A stretch of 38,749 bases of DNA from Massilia glaciei (GCF_003011895.2 NZ_PXWF02000251.1:1-38749); one strand, 5' to 3'; numbered from the stretch's first letter, positions 17,625 through 27,437 are shown. Notes: generated by a model not told the origin, from the letters alone. Numbers and translations: made by a program.

Positions 17625-18017
17625 ATGGCAACAGCCAAAAAAACCCCAGCAGCAGCGCCAGCAAAAAAGGCTGCGGCCAAGCCAGCAGCAGCGGCAAAAC
17701 CAGCAGCAGCAAAAAAAGCAGCAGCACCTAAAGCAGCAGCGGCGGCTAAACCAGCGGCCGCTCCACGCAAGCCGAACGCCGCCTTCATGAAGGCGATGAC
17801 CCCGTCCGCCGTCCTGGCTGCCGTCGTTGGCGCGACACCGCTGCCACGCACGGAAGTCACCAAGAAGGTCTGGGACTACATCAAGAAGCTCGATCTGCAA
17901 GATCCAGCAAACCGTCGCATGATCAATGCGGACGACAAGCTCAAAGCTGTCTTCGGCGGCAAAGAACAAGTTTCGATGTTCGAAATGACCAAGCTCATTT
18001 CCGACCACCTGAAATAA
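17625..18017 (+). CDS. SWIB/MDM2 domain protein with AKP tail
   Basis: The protein has 130 residues. Residues 1-50 are a lysine/alanine/proline tail that begins MATAKKTPAAAPAKK and resembles the start of the large AKP protein at 3109-4140. Residues 53-130 form a SWIB domain: FMKAMTPSAVLAAVVG, LPRTEVTKKVWDYIKKLDLQDP, RMINADDKLKAVFGGK and VSMFEMTKLISDHL. SWIB domains occur in chromatin remodellers and in chlamydial topoisomerase; in bacteria the stand-alone form is thought to bind DNA or nucleoid proteins, with no proven function. A very strong AAGGAGG lies eight bases before the ATG. It is a single gene with its own terminator. Confidence 0.92.
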   Translation: MATAKKTPAAAPAKKAAAKPAAAAKPAAAKKAAAPKAAAAAKPAAAPRKPNAAFMKAMTPSAVLAAVVGATPLPRTEVTKKVWDYIKKLDLQDPANRRMINADDKLKAVFGGKEQVSMFEMTKLISDHLK

Positions 18018-18045
18018 GACAGCACCGCTGTCGGCACCGAATAGC

Positions 18046-18077
18046 AAAAAGCCCCGGTCTCGCGACCGGGGCTTTTT
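18046..18077. terminator. Bidirectional terminator between SWIB and alkaline phosphatase genes
   Basis: A perfect GCCCCGGTC / GACCGGGGC stem (18051-18059, 18064-18072) with loop TCGC is flanked by AAAAA and TTTTT. It serves the plus-strand SWIB gene and the convergent phosphatase gene. Confidence 0.93.
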
Positions 18078-18107
18078 GCATTTCAAGCACCGCCGGCGCG
18101 CGGCCCG

Positions 18108-19496
18108 CTACAAGCCGGCCGCCGCCTTCATCAGGTGGAACAGCTTGGTGTTTTCCATCGTCCCCTTGAAGCCGGCCGAGCCGGCGCCGCTGGCGAACAC
18201 CTTGACGTCGCCGCCGCCGTGGGTCTCGGAACCGAGGTTGATCCCGGTCTCCTGGTGGTAGTCCGGCGCCAGCGCCTCGGCGCTCGTCACGCCTAGGCGC
18301 AGCGGCGGGCGCTTCGGCCCGTTCGCGAACACCAGCGTCGTGTAGGCCTTGCCGTCGGCGTCGGTGGCGGGCGCGCCGCTCGAATACGTGCGCACCACGT
18401 CGAGCACCGGATTGCCGCGCTTCGGATAACCGTTGAACGCCATCGTGTGGTCGTGGTCGGCCGTGACCACGATCAGCGTGTTCTTCAGGCCCGGATCGCG
18501 CAACCGCATCTGGTCGATCGCCGTCTGCACCGCGTCGTCGAACGCGATCGTGTCGCCAAGCGCGTTGACGGCGTTGGTGTCGTGCAGCGCATGGTCGATC
18601 CTGCCGCCTTCAACCATCAGGAAAAAGCCCTTGGGATTGGGCGCGAGCAGCGCGATCGCCTTGGCCGTCATTTCGGACAGGCTGGGCTGGCCCGCGCGGC
18701 GCGCCTGCTCGTAGTCGAGATGGCCGACATCGCTGTAGATGCCGATGAATTTGCGCCCTGGCGGCGCGCCCAGCATCTGCCGGCGGTCGGCCGCGACCGT
18801 GTAGCCGCGCACCGCCATTTCGGCCAGCAGGTCGCGCCCGTCCGCCCGCCCCTTCGGGTTGCGCGCCTTGTCGAACGGGGTGAAGAAATTGCGCCCGCCT
18901 CCCATGAGCACGTCGACGCCGTCGCTGAGCGCCAGGTTGTAGCCGGCGCCGCCGGGCACGATCTGGGCCGCGATGCTGTACAGCGCCGCCCGGTGGCAGC
19001 TGTGGGCAAAGGTCGCCGCCGGCGTGGCGTGCGCCATCTCGGTGGTGGTGACGGCGCCGACCGACCTGCCGGATGCCTTGGCCAGCTCCAGGAACGTGGG
19101 CGCGATGCTCCCATTGCCGGGCAGGCAGCGGTCGATGGTGGCGTTGCCGTTCGCGTCCTTGGCGGGCGCGACCGGCTTGGCGTCGCGCATCGAGACGACT
19201 TCGCTGTTGTTTTTTATGCCCGTCATGTAGGCCGCCATCGACGCCGCGCTGTCGGTGATCATGGCGTCGTTGGAATAGGTCTTGACGCGCGCCACCCGCT
19301 CCATGCGTTCGAAATTGAGCAGGCCCTCCTCCTTGTACTTGTGGATGCGCGCGGCCGTGATGGTGGTCGGCCCCATGCCGTCGCCAAGGAAAAAGATGAT
19401 GTTCCTGGCGGCCGGCGCGGCGGCCTGGCAGGCGCCGGCCGCGCACAAGGCGCCCAACAGGAGGGCGGAAACGCGGATGCGTGTGGTCATTGTCAT
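18108..19496 (-). CDS. Alkaline phosphatase, exported (PhoA family)
   Basis: The protein has 462 residues. The signal peptide begins MTMTTRIRVSALLLGALCAAGACQAAA. Catalytic features of the PhoA family are visible: metal-binding Asp39 in FLGDGMGP, nucleophile Ser83 in ITDSAAS, the ligand block EGGRIDHALHDTN, TADHDHT, and the late histidine in ETHGGGDV. It hydrolyses phosphomonoesters in the periplasm or outside the cell. I chose the ATG at 19496; a second ATG at 19490 is equally possible and neither has a clear Shine-Dalgarno. It follows a paralogous phosphatase gene by 59 bases, so the two are probably cotranscribed. I found no Pho box upstream. Confidence 0.92.
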   Translation of the reverse strand: MTMTTRIRVSALLLGALCAAGACQAAAPAARNIIFFLGDGMGPTTITAARIHKYKEEGLLNFERMERVARVKTYSNDAMITDSAASMAAYMTGIKNNSEVVSMRDAKPVAPAKDANGNATIDRCLPGNGSIAPTFLELAKASGRSVGAVTTTEMAHATPAATFAHSCHRAALYSIAAQIVPGGAGYNLALSDGVDVLMGGGRNFFTPFDKARNPKGRADGRDLLAEMAVRGYTVAADRRQMLGAPPGRKFIGIYSDVGHLDYEQARRAGQPSLSEMTAKAIALLAPNPKGFFLMVEGGRIDHALHDTNAVNALGDTIAFDDAVQTAIDQMRLRDPGLKNTLIVVTADHDHTMAFNGYPKRGNPVLDVVRTYSSGAPATDADGKAYTTLVFANGPKRPPLRLGVTSAEALAPDYHQETGINLGSETHGGGDVKVFASGAGSAGFKGTMENTKLFHLMKAAAGL

Positions 19497-19555
19497 GGCG
19501 TGTGCGGTTGTGGTGTCATGCTGGTGTTCCAAGAAAATTGCGGAGAGGCGCGCGC

Positions 19556-20989
19556 TCACCAGCCGGCCGCCGCTTTGATCAGGCCGAACACCTCGGTGTT
19601 GTCGATGGTGCCGCGGAAGCGCTCGGCGCCGGCGCCCAGCGCGCCAAGATAGACGTCGGTGCCGCCGTGGGTCGACTCGCCGGCCGGCATGCGGATGGTC
19701 GACTCCTGTTGATAGTCGGGCGCGCCGACGATCGCGTCCGTCAACGCCGGCGCCGCGGCGCGGCTGCCGGCGACGCGCTTTTCGCCGTTGCCGAAGCTGA
19801 GGGTCGAATACGGCGCGCCGTCGCGGTCGAGCCGCAAGCTGCCGTCGGCGACCTTGCGCGACAGGCCGAGCACGCCGGGCTTTTCCGGCGTGGTCTTGCC
19901 CGCGCGCGGGGCATAGCCGTTGATCTGCAAGGTGTGCTCGTGGTCGGCGGTGGCGACGATCAACGTGTTTTTCAGGCCCGGGTCGAGCACCCGCATCTGC
20001 GCGATCGCCTGTTTGAGCGCGTTGTCGAAGGCGACCGTCTCCTCAAACGCGCGGCGCGCCTTGCTGTTGTGCTGCGCGCCGTCGATCAGCGCGCCCTCGA
20101 CCATCAAAAAGAAGCCGTTCGGATTGCGCGACAATATCTCGATCGCCTTGCGCGTCATCTCGCCAAGGCCCGGCTCGAGCGCCGGATCGCGCAGCGCGTC
20201 GTAGCGCATGTTGGCCTTGGCGAACAGGCCGATGGCCGGCCGGCCCGCCGCCGGCGCCAGCGCGTTCAGTTCGGCCGTGTTGGAGGCGAGTCGGTAGCCG
20301 CGCGCCGCCATCTCTGCCAGCAGGTCGCGCCCGTCGCTGCGCTTGCCGCCCTGCGCCGCGGGCACGAAGGCCTCGGTGCCGCCGCCGAAAATCACATCGA
20401 GCCCCGCCCCCAGCGCCGGGTTGTAGCCGGCGCCGCCCGGCACCAGCGCGGCGGCGATATCGGTTTCGAGATAGCGGCTGCAGACGTGCGCGTAGGTGGC
20501 CGCCGGGGTGGCGTCGGTGATGCGCGCGGTGCTGACGATGCCGGCGCCCATGCCGCGCGCCTTGGCCAGTTCGGCCAGCGTGACGGCGGGCCGCCCGTTG
20601 TTGCAGCGGCTGACGAACAGGTTGCCGCCGGCATCGGCCGCGGGGACGATCGAGCGCGTCTCGGCGCTCATCGAAAGCACTTCGAAGTTGGCTTTGACGC
20701 CCGTCATGTAGGCCGACATCGCCGCCGCGCTGTCGGTGACCTGGGCGTCGCCGGCGAAAGTTTTGACGAATGCCGATTCGGGCAGCGTGTCGAGCGTGAG
20801 CTCGCCGTCTTCGCCGACGGCGTAGACGCGCGCGGCCGTCATGGCGTTGATGCCGAGGCCGTCGGCGAGGAAGAACAGGATGTTTTTGGCGGGACGCGCG
20901 CTCTGCCCGGACACGCTGGCGGACGGCGCGCCGGCGCAACCGGCGAGCAGGGCCGCCAGGCAGGCGGAGGCGAGTAAAGACAGGCGCAT
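19556..20989 (-). CDS. Alkaline phosphatase, predicted lipoprotein (paralogue)
   Basis: The protein has 477 residues. The start MRLSLLASACLAALLAGCAG has a lipobox with Cys18, so it is probably lipid-anchored. The catalytic set is present: Asp43 in LADGLG (the family usually has GDGMG), Ser87 in VTDSAAA, EGALIDGAQHNSKA, TADHEHT and STHGGTDV. It shares its layout and the C-terminal KAAAG ending with the downstream phosphatase, so the pair arose by tandem duplication. The residue after the ligand Asp in IDGAQH is Gly where the sister has His, a position that tunes metal use in PhoA. I start at ATG 20989; upstream codons are open but lack a signal sequence. Confidence 0.92.
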   Translation of the reverse strand: MRLSLLASACLAALLAGCAGAPSASVSGQSARPAKNILFFLADGLGINAMTAARVYAVGEDGELTLDTLPESAFVKTFAGDAQVTDSAAAMSAYMTGVKANFEVLSMSAETRSIVPAADAGGNLFVSRCNNGRPAVTLAELAKARGMGAGIVSTARITDATPAATYAHVCSRYLETDIAAALVPGGAGYNPALGAGLDVIFGGGTEAFVPAAQGGKRSDGRDLLAEMAARGYRLASNTAELNALAPAAGRPAIGLFAKANMRYDALRDPALEPGLGEMTRKAIEILSRNPNGFFLMVEGALIDGAQHNSKARRAFEETVAFDNALKQAIAQMRVLDPGLKNTLIVATADHEHTLQINGYAPRAGKTTPEKPGVLGLSRKVADGSLRLDRDGAPYSTLSFGNGEKRVAGSRAAAPALTDAIVGAPDYQQESTIRMPAGESTHGGTDVYLGALGAGAERFRGTIDNTEVFGLIKAAAGW

Positions 20990-21073
20990 GGCGGCTTTCG
21001 TGCTGATCAAAACACGGAGTTTACACTGCAACAAGCAAGCTGTGCGCCTGATCGCGCCATGCGCGCCACCGGG

Positions 21074-21092
21074 GCGCACATTGAATGTGCGC
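21074..21092. promoter_or_regulatory. 19-bp palindrome upstream of the phosphatase pair
   Basis: GCGCACATT and AATGTGCGC are perfect arms around one G. The site lies about 85-103 bases before the lipoprotein phosphatase start, where an operator would be expected. I do not recognise the regulator. Confidence 0.45.
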
Positions 21093-21195
21093 GACGCAAT
21101 TTGGGTGTCGAATAAGACTCCCCCAGCGGCTCACGCGCCTATCATGATGCAGTTACGGATGCACATTTACATCACCACGGATTCAGGGAGCGCAA

Positions 21196-21399
21196 GTGAC
21201 AACCACCGTCACTATCGACGACGAACTGTACAACAAAGCGCTCGAGGTCGCAGATCCCTCCATGGACAAGGCCGACCTCTTTCGCTAGGCCATCAAAACC
21301 TTCGTGCGCGTACAGGCCGCCAAGCGCCTGGCCGCCTTGGGTGGCGCCATGCCAGAGATGCCCGACGTCCCCCGCGGCCGGCCCGAGCCCGTCCAATGA
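21196..21399 (+). pseudogene. VapB-type antitoxin, interrupted by a stop codon
   Basis: The GTG at 21196 follows GGGAG and opens VTTTVTIDDELYNKALEVAD, then PSMDKADLFR, the DNA-binding part of a VapB-like antitoxin. An in-frame TAG follows at 21286-21288, where the family carries Glu or Gln in FREAIK. After it the frame continues as AIKTFVRVQAAKRLAALGG to the natural stop at 21397, which overlaps the toxin ATG. A single nonsense change therefore removed the toxin-binding tail. The 30-residue product might still fold as a ribbon-helix-helix-like unit, but the gene is probably dead. Confidence 0.8.
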
Positions 21400-21509
21400 G
21401 TGGCATACTCGTTGATACTTCCGTCTGGGTTGACCACTTTCGGAACCGCAATGAGGCGCTTGAAAACCTGCTCAACCATGACTTGGCACGCATTTTGTAT
21501 TGCCTGTAA
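21396..21509 (+). pseudogene. VapC-type PIN-domain toxin, truncated
   Basis: The ATG overlaps the antitoxin stop as ATGA, the classic vapBC arrangement. The sequence MSGILVDTSVWVDHFRNRNE carries the first PIN-domain acidic residue (Asp in VDTS). It breaks off after LNHDLARILYCL, 37 residues instead of about 130. The other acidic metal ligands are missing and no continuation is seen before the convergent lacI-type gene at 21539. The remnant cannot be an active RNase. Confidence 0.82.
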
Positions 21510-21538
21510 GCGAGCCAATTGAATGACTGGGAGCCTCC

Positions 21539-22558
21539 CTAGCGCACGCGCCGCGTGGTTTCGCGCACCACCAGTTCGAGCGGGGGGATGGCGCTGTCGG
21601 CGGTTTCGCCGTTGATCAGGCGCAGCAGCGCATGGGTGGCGATGCGCCCCATGTCGTAGAGCGGCTGGCGGATCGTGGTCAGCGGCGGCGTCGTGTACGA
21701 CGAGCCGGGCAGATCATCGAAGCCGATCAGGGAGATGTCGTCCGGCACCCGGATGCCCTTGCGGTACAGGCACAGGCGCACGCCGTAGGCGCTCAAGTCG
21801 TTGGCCGCGAAGATGGCCGTGAACTGCTGCTGCGACTCGAACAAATGGCTGATCGCGAGCAGGCCGCCCGCCTCGTGGAAGTCGCCCTCGACGATCAGCT
21901 TGGGGTCGAGCGCGATGTCGGCCTCGTGCAACGCCCGCTTGTAGCCGGCCAGCCGCTCGTCGGCGTCGTTGTTGTGCCGCGGCCCCGTGACAAAGGCGAT
22001 GCGGCGGTGACCCAGTTCGATCAGGTGGCGCATCGCGAGCATGGCGCCGTGTTCGTTGTCGAGCTTGAAGCCGAGCGCGTTCCGGGTGTGCAGGTCGCGG
22101 CCGGTCGAGACGATCGGGCGCTGCGTGGAAAATCGCAGCACCGCGGCGTCCGACAGGCGGCCCGACAGCAAGATGATGCCGTCGACCTTGCGCGCGAGCA
22201 GCAGCCGGATGCGGTCGGTCTCCTCCTCCTCGTTCCAGTGGCCGCTCACGATCACCGAGGCGAAGCCGGTGCCGGCGAGGCCGTCGTCGACGCCGCGCAG
22301 CGTTTCGTCGAAGAACGGGCTCGAGATGTCCTGCACCACGATGCCGATCGTCATCGAACGGCCTTTCTTGAGGCCCTGGGCCATCGGATTGGGCGCGAAA
22401 TTGGTGCTCGCGATGGCCGCCAGCACGGCCAGGCGCTTGTCGTCCGACACCTTGGCGGTCCCGTTCAGAATGCGCGACACCGTGCTCGGCGACACGCCCG
22501 CGAGGCGGGCGACTTCGATCAGGGTGGACGGCGGGGCCGAATTGTCTGCGTCGTTCAA
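21539..22558 (-). CDS. LacI/GalR-family repressor of the beta-glucoside locus
   Basis: The 339-residue regulator has an N-terminal helix-turn-helix at about 12-36 (TLIEVARLAGVSPSTVSRIL), a hinge helix to about 65 (NPMAQGLKKGRS) and a periplasmic-binding-type effector domain. The effector domain includes IGIVVQDISSPFF, FVTGPR and LIGFDDLPGSSYTTPPLTTI. The start is TTG at 22558, preceded by AGGAAG; there is no ATG nearby in frame. It is transcribed away from the transport operon. One palindromic operator lies only 20 bases upstream of its start codon, so autoregulation is likely. The effector is probably the sugar handled by the adjacent genes, inferred from position. Confidence 0.92.
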   Translation of the reverse strand: MNDADNSAPPSTLIEVARLAGVSPSTVSRILNGTAKVSDDKRLAVLAAIASTNFAPNPMAQGLKKGRSMTIGIVVQDISSPFFDETLRGVDDGLAGTGFASVIVSGHWNEEEETDRIRLLLARKVDGIILLSGRLSDAAVLRFSTQRPIVSTGRDLHTRNALGFKLDNEHGAMLAMRHLIELGHRRIAFVTGPRHNNDADERLAGYKRALHEADIALDPKLIVEGDFHEAGGLLAISHLFESQQQFTAIFAANDLSAYGVRLCLYRKGIRVPDDISLIGFDDLPGSSYTTPPLTTIRQPLYDMGRIATHALLRLINGETADSAIPPLELVVRETTRRVR

Positions 22559-22577
22559 GGTGCTTCCTGTGTTCTCG

Positions 22578-22591
22578 TGAAAAGCTTTTCA
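22578..22591. promoter_or_regulatory. LacI-family operator O1 (repressor leader)
   Basis: TGAAAAGCTTTTCA is a perfect 14-bp palindrome, 20 bases upstream of the repressor start codon. It shares the TGAAAA/TTTTCA arms with O3. Confidence 0.7.
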
Positions 22592-22683
22592 TTGAAATCT
22601 TACCATAGGCGGCCGCACGCGCCCACATCTGCCCCACCGCCCGCCCCGGGTTTGGGGGGAACCGCGCGTTTGTGGCAAATATG

Positions 22684-22697
22684 TGAAAACGATTTCA
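22684..22697. promoter_or_regulatory. LacI-family operator O2 (intergenic)
   Basis: TGAAAACGATTTCA differs from the perfect O3 palindrome by one base and keeps the central CG typical of LacI-family sites. It lies between the divergent genes. Confidence 0.72.
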
Positions 22698-22865
22698 GAG
22701 ATTTTGAATTATTTTCCGGCCTTTCCAGCGCCGGCCGCGGGCCTGCCGGAGCGCGCGAAAAACACCCGTTTTCATAGGAGCCGCTGCACCGCGACACAGC
22801 GTTGGCGGATGGGCTTGGCCGCGGCCGCCCGCGCCGGCAAGCGCCGGCTAGGCCCGCCAACATGG

Positions 22866-22894
22866 TTGACGCCGCCTAAAATGCGGTGTTTAAT
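22866..22894 (+). promoter_or_regulatory. Promoter of the sugar-transport operon
   Basis: TTGACG (22866-22871) and TTTAAT (22889-22894) are 17 bases apart. The predicted start near 22901 puts operator O3 at about +8 to +21, a classic repression position. Confidence 0.6.
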
Positions 22895-22907
22895 GGCCTC
22901 CATGTCA

Positions 22908-22921
22908 TGAAAACGTTTTCA
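22908..22921. promoter_or_regulatory. LacI-family operator O3 (transport operon)
   Basis: TGAAAACGTTTTCA is a perfect palindrome with central CG, 33 bases before the binding-protein ATG and just after the predicted promoter. Confidence 0.82.
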
Positions 22922-22954
22922 AAATAGAAGACGCCCCAAAACGGAGACCACACC

Positions 22955-24205
22955 ATGAAGTCAAGCACCCACCGGCAAGCGGCCGCCATCGCCGCGCTCG
23001 TCCTTTGCGCCCAAGCCGGCGCCGCCCCGACCACGCTCACCGTGGCCTCGTTCCCCGACCTCGACCGCGCAGTCAAGGAATCGCTGCCTCAGTGGAACAA
23101 GCTGCACCCGGACATACAGATCAAGATGGTCAGCCTGCAGATCGAGGACCACCACAATTCGATGACCACCGCGCTGGCCGCCGGTTCGCGCCTGCCCGAC
23201 GTGATGGCGATCGACTTCGGCTACATCGGCATCTTCGCCGAGTCACGCGGACTCGAGGACCTGCTCAAGGCGCCCTACGCGGCCGGCAAATACCGCCAGC
23301 AGTTTCCGGTCTACTCGTTCGCGCAGGCCACCAACTCGCGCGCCGGCCTGGCAGCCATGCCGGCCGATATCGGCCCGGGCACCCTGTTCTACCGCAAGGA
23401 CATGATGGACAAGGCCGGCATCAGGGAGGCCGATCTGACCGCGTCGTGGGAGGGCTACATCGCCGCCGGCAAAAAGCTCAAGGCCGCCACCGGAGTCCAC
23501 ATGCTGGCGCGCGCGGCCGACCTCAAGGACATCGTGATCCGCGCCAACCTCAGGGATGGCGAGGGCATCTACTTCGGCGACAAGGGCAAGGTGCTGGTCG
23601 ACGGTCCGCGCTTTGTGAAGGCGTTCACGCTGGCCAAGGCCGCGCGCGTGGCCGGCATCGACGCGCGCACCGCCGCCTGGACCGGCGAGTGGGCCGAGGG
23701 CTTCAAGCGCGACAAGGTCGCCACGCAAATGAGCGGCAGTTGGTTCAGCGGCCACCTGGCCAAATGGCTGGCGCCAAACTCCCGGTCGCACTGGCGTACG
23801 GCGGCGCTGCCGGGCGGCGCCATGGCCTCGTATGGCGGCTCGTTCTACGCCATCCCGAGCAAGGCGGCCAACAAGGCACAGGCCTGGCTGTTCATCCAGT
23901 TTTTGACCACCAACAAGGACGTGCAGCTGGCCAGCCTGCGCAACATCAGCGCCTTTCCCGCGCTGCTCGGCGCCCATGCCGACCCGATGATGGACCAGCC
24001 GCAGCCCTATTTCGGCGGCCAGAAAACCTGGCAGCTGGCGCGCGCGACGGCGGCCCGGGTTCCCGTGATCCGGGTCGACAAATACGACCCGGTGGCCAAC
24101 GACATCGTCAACACCGAGCTCGAAAACGTCCTCGAACAAAACAAGGACATCGGCCAGGCGCTGCGCGACGCCAAATCGCTGATCGAACGCCGTGTGCGCC
24201 GCTGA
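22955..24205 (+). CDS. ABC transporter sugar-binding protein (family 1)
   Basis: The 416-residue periplasmic protein has a signal peptide (about 1-24, MKSSTHRQAAAIAALVLCAQ, cleaved near GAA). The mature part shows the MalE-type fold: PDVMAIDFGYIGIFAESRGLEDL near 89-113, LFYRKDMMDKAGI, and a late YGGSFYAIPSKAANKAQAWLFIQFL segment. It captures a sugar or oligosaccharide and delivers it to the two permeases downstream. GGAGA precedes the ATG by eight bases. It is first in the operon, directly behind operator O3. The substrate is inferred to be a beta-glucoside from the linked GH1 enzyme. Confidence 0.93.
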   Translation: MKSSTHRQAAAIAALVLCAQAGAAPTTLTVASFPDLDRAVKESLPQWNKLHPDIQIKMVSLQIEDHHNSMTTALAAGSRLPDVMAIDFGYIGIFAESRGLEDLLKAPYAAGKYRQQFPVYSFAQATNSRAGLAAMPADIGPGTLFYRKDMMDKAGIREADLTASWEGYIAAGKKLKAATGVHMLARAADLKDIVIRANLRDGEGIYFGDKGKVLVDGPRFVKAFTLAKAARVAGIDARTAAWTGEWAEGFKRDKVATQMSGSWFSGHLAKWLAPNSRSHWRTAALPGGAMASYGGSFYAIPSKAANKAQAWLFIQFLTTNKDVQLASLRNISAFPALLGAHADPMMDQPQPYFGGQKTWQLARATAARVPVIRVDKYDPVANDIVNTELENVLEQNKDIGQALRDAKSLIERRVRR

Positions 24206-24206
24206 C

Positions 24207-25208
24207 ATGCGAACGAGCGGCCAAACCATGTCCACCACGGCGCCAGCGACGCACGGCGCGGCCGGCCCAGCGGCCCACGCCGGCGGGCGGCGTTTGAATG
24301 CGCGCAGATGGGCGCCGTATATCTTCATCAGCCCGTTTTTCATCCTGTTCGCCGTGTTCAGCCTGTTTCCGCTGCTGTTTTCGATCTACCTGTCGTTCAA
24401 CCAGTGGGACGCGGCCAGCGGCATCGGCGCGATGCAGTGGGTGGGACTGGACAACTACAAATTCGCGCTGACCGACCCATGGTTCACCAAGTCGCTCGGC
24501 AACACGGTGTGGCTGGCGCTGGCCTCGGGCGTGCCGCAGCACCTGATCGCCATTCCGCTGGCGGCCTACATCCACCACGCGTTCAAGCGCTCGCGCAATC
24601 TCGTGATCGGCGCCTACTTCCTGCCCTTCATCACCTCGAGCGTGGCCATCGCGATGGTGTTCAACACCCTGTTTTCGCGCGAATACGGCCAGATCAATGT
24701 GTTCATCGAATGGCTCTCGCACGCGCCGCTGGTCGGCGGTTTGTTCCCGGCCGAGCCGATCGACTGGCTCAACAACTCGCGGTTCATCAAGCCGGCGGTC
24801 GCCTTCGTCGTGTTCTGGCGCTACCTTGGCTGGAACGTGGTGTTGTACATGTCGGCCCTGCAGACCATTCCGCGCGATTTGTACGAGGCCGCCACCATCG
24901 ACGGCGCCAGCAAGCTTCAGCTGTTCTGGCACATCACGCTGCCCCAGCTGCGCCCGATGATCTACATGGCCGTGACCTTGACCCTGATGGGCAACCTGCA
25001 GCTGTTCGAGGAACCCTTCATTCTGGTGGGCGAGTCCGGCGGACTCGGACAGTCGGCCCTGACCACCGCCATGTTCGTCTACAAGACCGCGTTCTCGGGC
25101 GGCGACTTCGGGACCGCCTCCGCCATCTCGTGGCTGCTGTTTTTGATCATCGCCAGCAGCACCTGGATCAACAACCGCATCTTCAACCGCGAAAGGGGCG
25201 CCCGATGA
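24207..25208 (+). CDS. ABC sugar transporter permease (MalF type)
   Basis: This inner-membrane permease of about 333 residues has six hydrophobic helices and the EAA loop EAATIDGASKLQLFWHITLP, which contacts the ATPase. A cytoplasmic N-terminus rich in Ala, Gly and His precedes the first helix (PYIFISPFFILFAVFSLFPL). I start at the ATG directly after the binding-protein stop (24207). A second ATG at 24228 is a good alternative, and a GTG overlapping the previous gene is possible. Its stop overlaps the next permease as ATGA, so the two subunits are translationally coupled. Confidence 0.9.
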   Translation: MRTSGQTMSTTAPATHGAAGPAAHAGGRRLNARRWAPYIFISPFFILFAVFSLFPLLFSIYLSFNQWDAASGIGAMQWVGLDNYKFALTDPWFTKSLGNTVWLALASGVPQHLIAIPLAAYIHHAFKRSRNLVIGAYFLPFITSSVAIAMVFNTLFSREYGQINVFIEWLSHAPLVGGLFPAEPIDWLNNSRFIKPAVAFVVFWRYLGWNVVLYMSALQTIPRDLYEAATIDGASKLQLFWHITLPQLRPMIYMAVTLTLMGNLQLFEEPFILVGESGGLGQSALTTAMFVYKTAFSGGDFGTASAISWLLFLIIASSTWINNRIFNRERGAR

Positions 25209-26062
25209 AGCACGCACCGCATGTCAATGCCAACGCCGGCGCCAACGCCGGCGCCAGGGCCGCCGGCGCGCTGATGGTCGGCGCCGGCGCCCTGATCATG
25301 TTCGCGCCGTTTTACTTCATGTTCGTGTTCGCCACCCATACCAGCGCCGATATCTTCAGTTTCCCGCCGCCGTCGTGGTTCGGCGGGGCGGCCCTGGACA
25401 ACCTGGCGCTGCTCGAGGAGCGCCTGCCGTTCTGGCGCAATATCGGCATGAGCCTGTACGTGGCGCTGATGCAGACCGGCCTGACGCTGTTTTTCTGCTC
25501 GCTCGGCGGCTATGCCTTCGCCACCTTCGAGTTCCGCTTCAAGCGGCCGCTGTTCGCGCTGGTGATGGCCTCGATGATCATCCCGTCCTTCATGGGCATG
25601 ATCCCGACCTTCATGCTGATGGACCTGCTCGGGTGGATCGACCAGCCGCGCGCCCTGTATGTGCCGGGCGCGGCCGGCGCGCTGGGCATCTTCATGATGC
25701 GCCAGTACATCGGCAGCGCGATCCCGAAGGACCTGATCGAGGCCGCGCGCATCGACGGCTGCGGCGAATTCGGCATCTACTGGCGCGTGGTGCTGCCCCT
25801 GATCGGGCCGGCGCTGGGCACCCTCGGCTTGATCACCTTCATCAACTCGTGGAACAACTTCATCACGCCGCTGGTGGTGATGCGCTCGGTCGAGAACTAC
25901 ACCATTCCGCTGGCCCTGCGCAGCATCCAGGCGCCCAACAACACCGAATGGGGCGCGCTGATGGTCGGCGCCGCGATCGCCGTGCTGCCGCTGCTGGTCA
26001 TGTTCTTCATCGCTTCAAAGAGACTGATCGAAGGTCTCACCCAAGGTGCTGTCAAAGGCTAG
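25205..26062 (+). CDS. ABC sugar transporter permease (MalG type)
   Basis: This 285-residue second permease subunit has six helices and the EAA loop EAARIDGCGEFGIYWRVVLP. The N-terminus carries a short Asn-Ala-Gly tandem (ANAGANAGARAAG) from a duplicated 12-bp DNA unit. It starts at an ATG overlapping the previous stop, with AAAGGGG upstream. It forms a heterodimer with the preceding permease and is powered by the MalK-type ATPase two genes on. Confidence 0.92.
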   Translation: MKHAPHVNANAGANAGARAAGALMVGAGALIMFAPFYFMFVFATHTSADIFSFPPPSWFGGAALDNLALLEERLPFWRNIGMSLYVALMQTGLTLFFCSLGGYAFATFEFRFKRPLFALVMASMIIPSFMGMIPTFMLMDLLGWIDQPRALYVPGAAGALGIFMMRQYIGSAIPKDLIEAARIDGCGEFGIYWRVVLPLIGPALGTLGLITFINSWNNFITPLVVMRSVENYTIPLALRSIQAPNNTEWGALMVGAAIAVLPLLVMFFIASKRLIEGLTQGAVKG

Positions 26063-26077
26063 AGCTCAACCCAAACC

Positions 26078-27436
<1,359 letters not shown>

Positions 27437-27437
27437 C

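Noticed and set aside
20990-21195. Pho box before the alkaline phosphatase pair
   Set aside because: No CTGTCAT-type direct repeats were found; only an unrelated palindrome is present.
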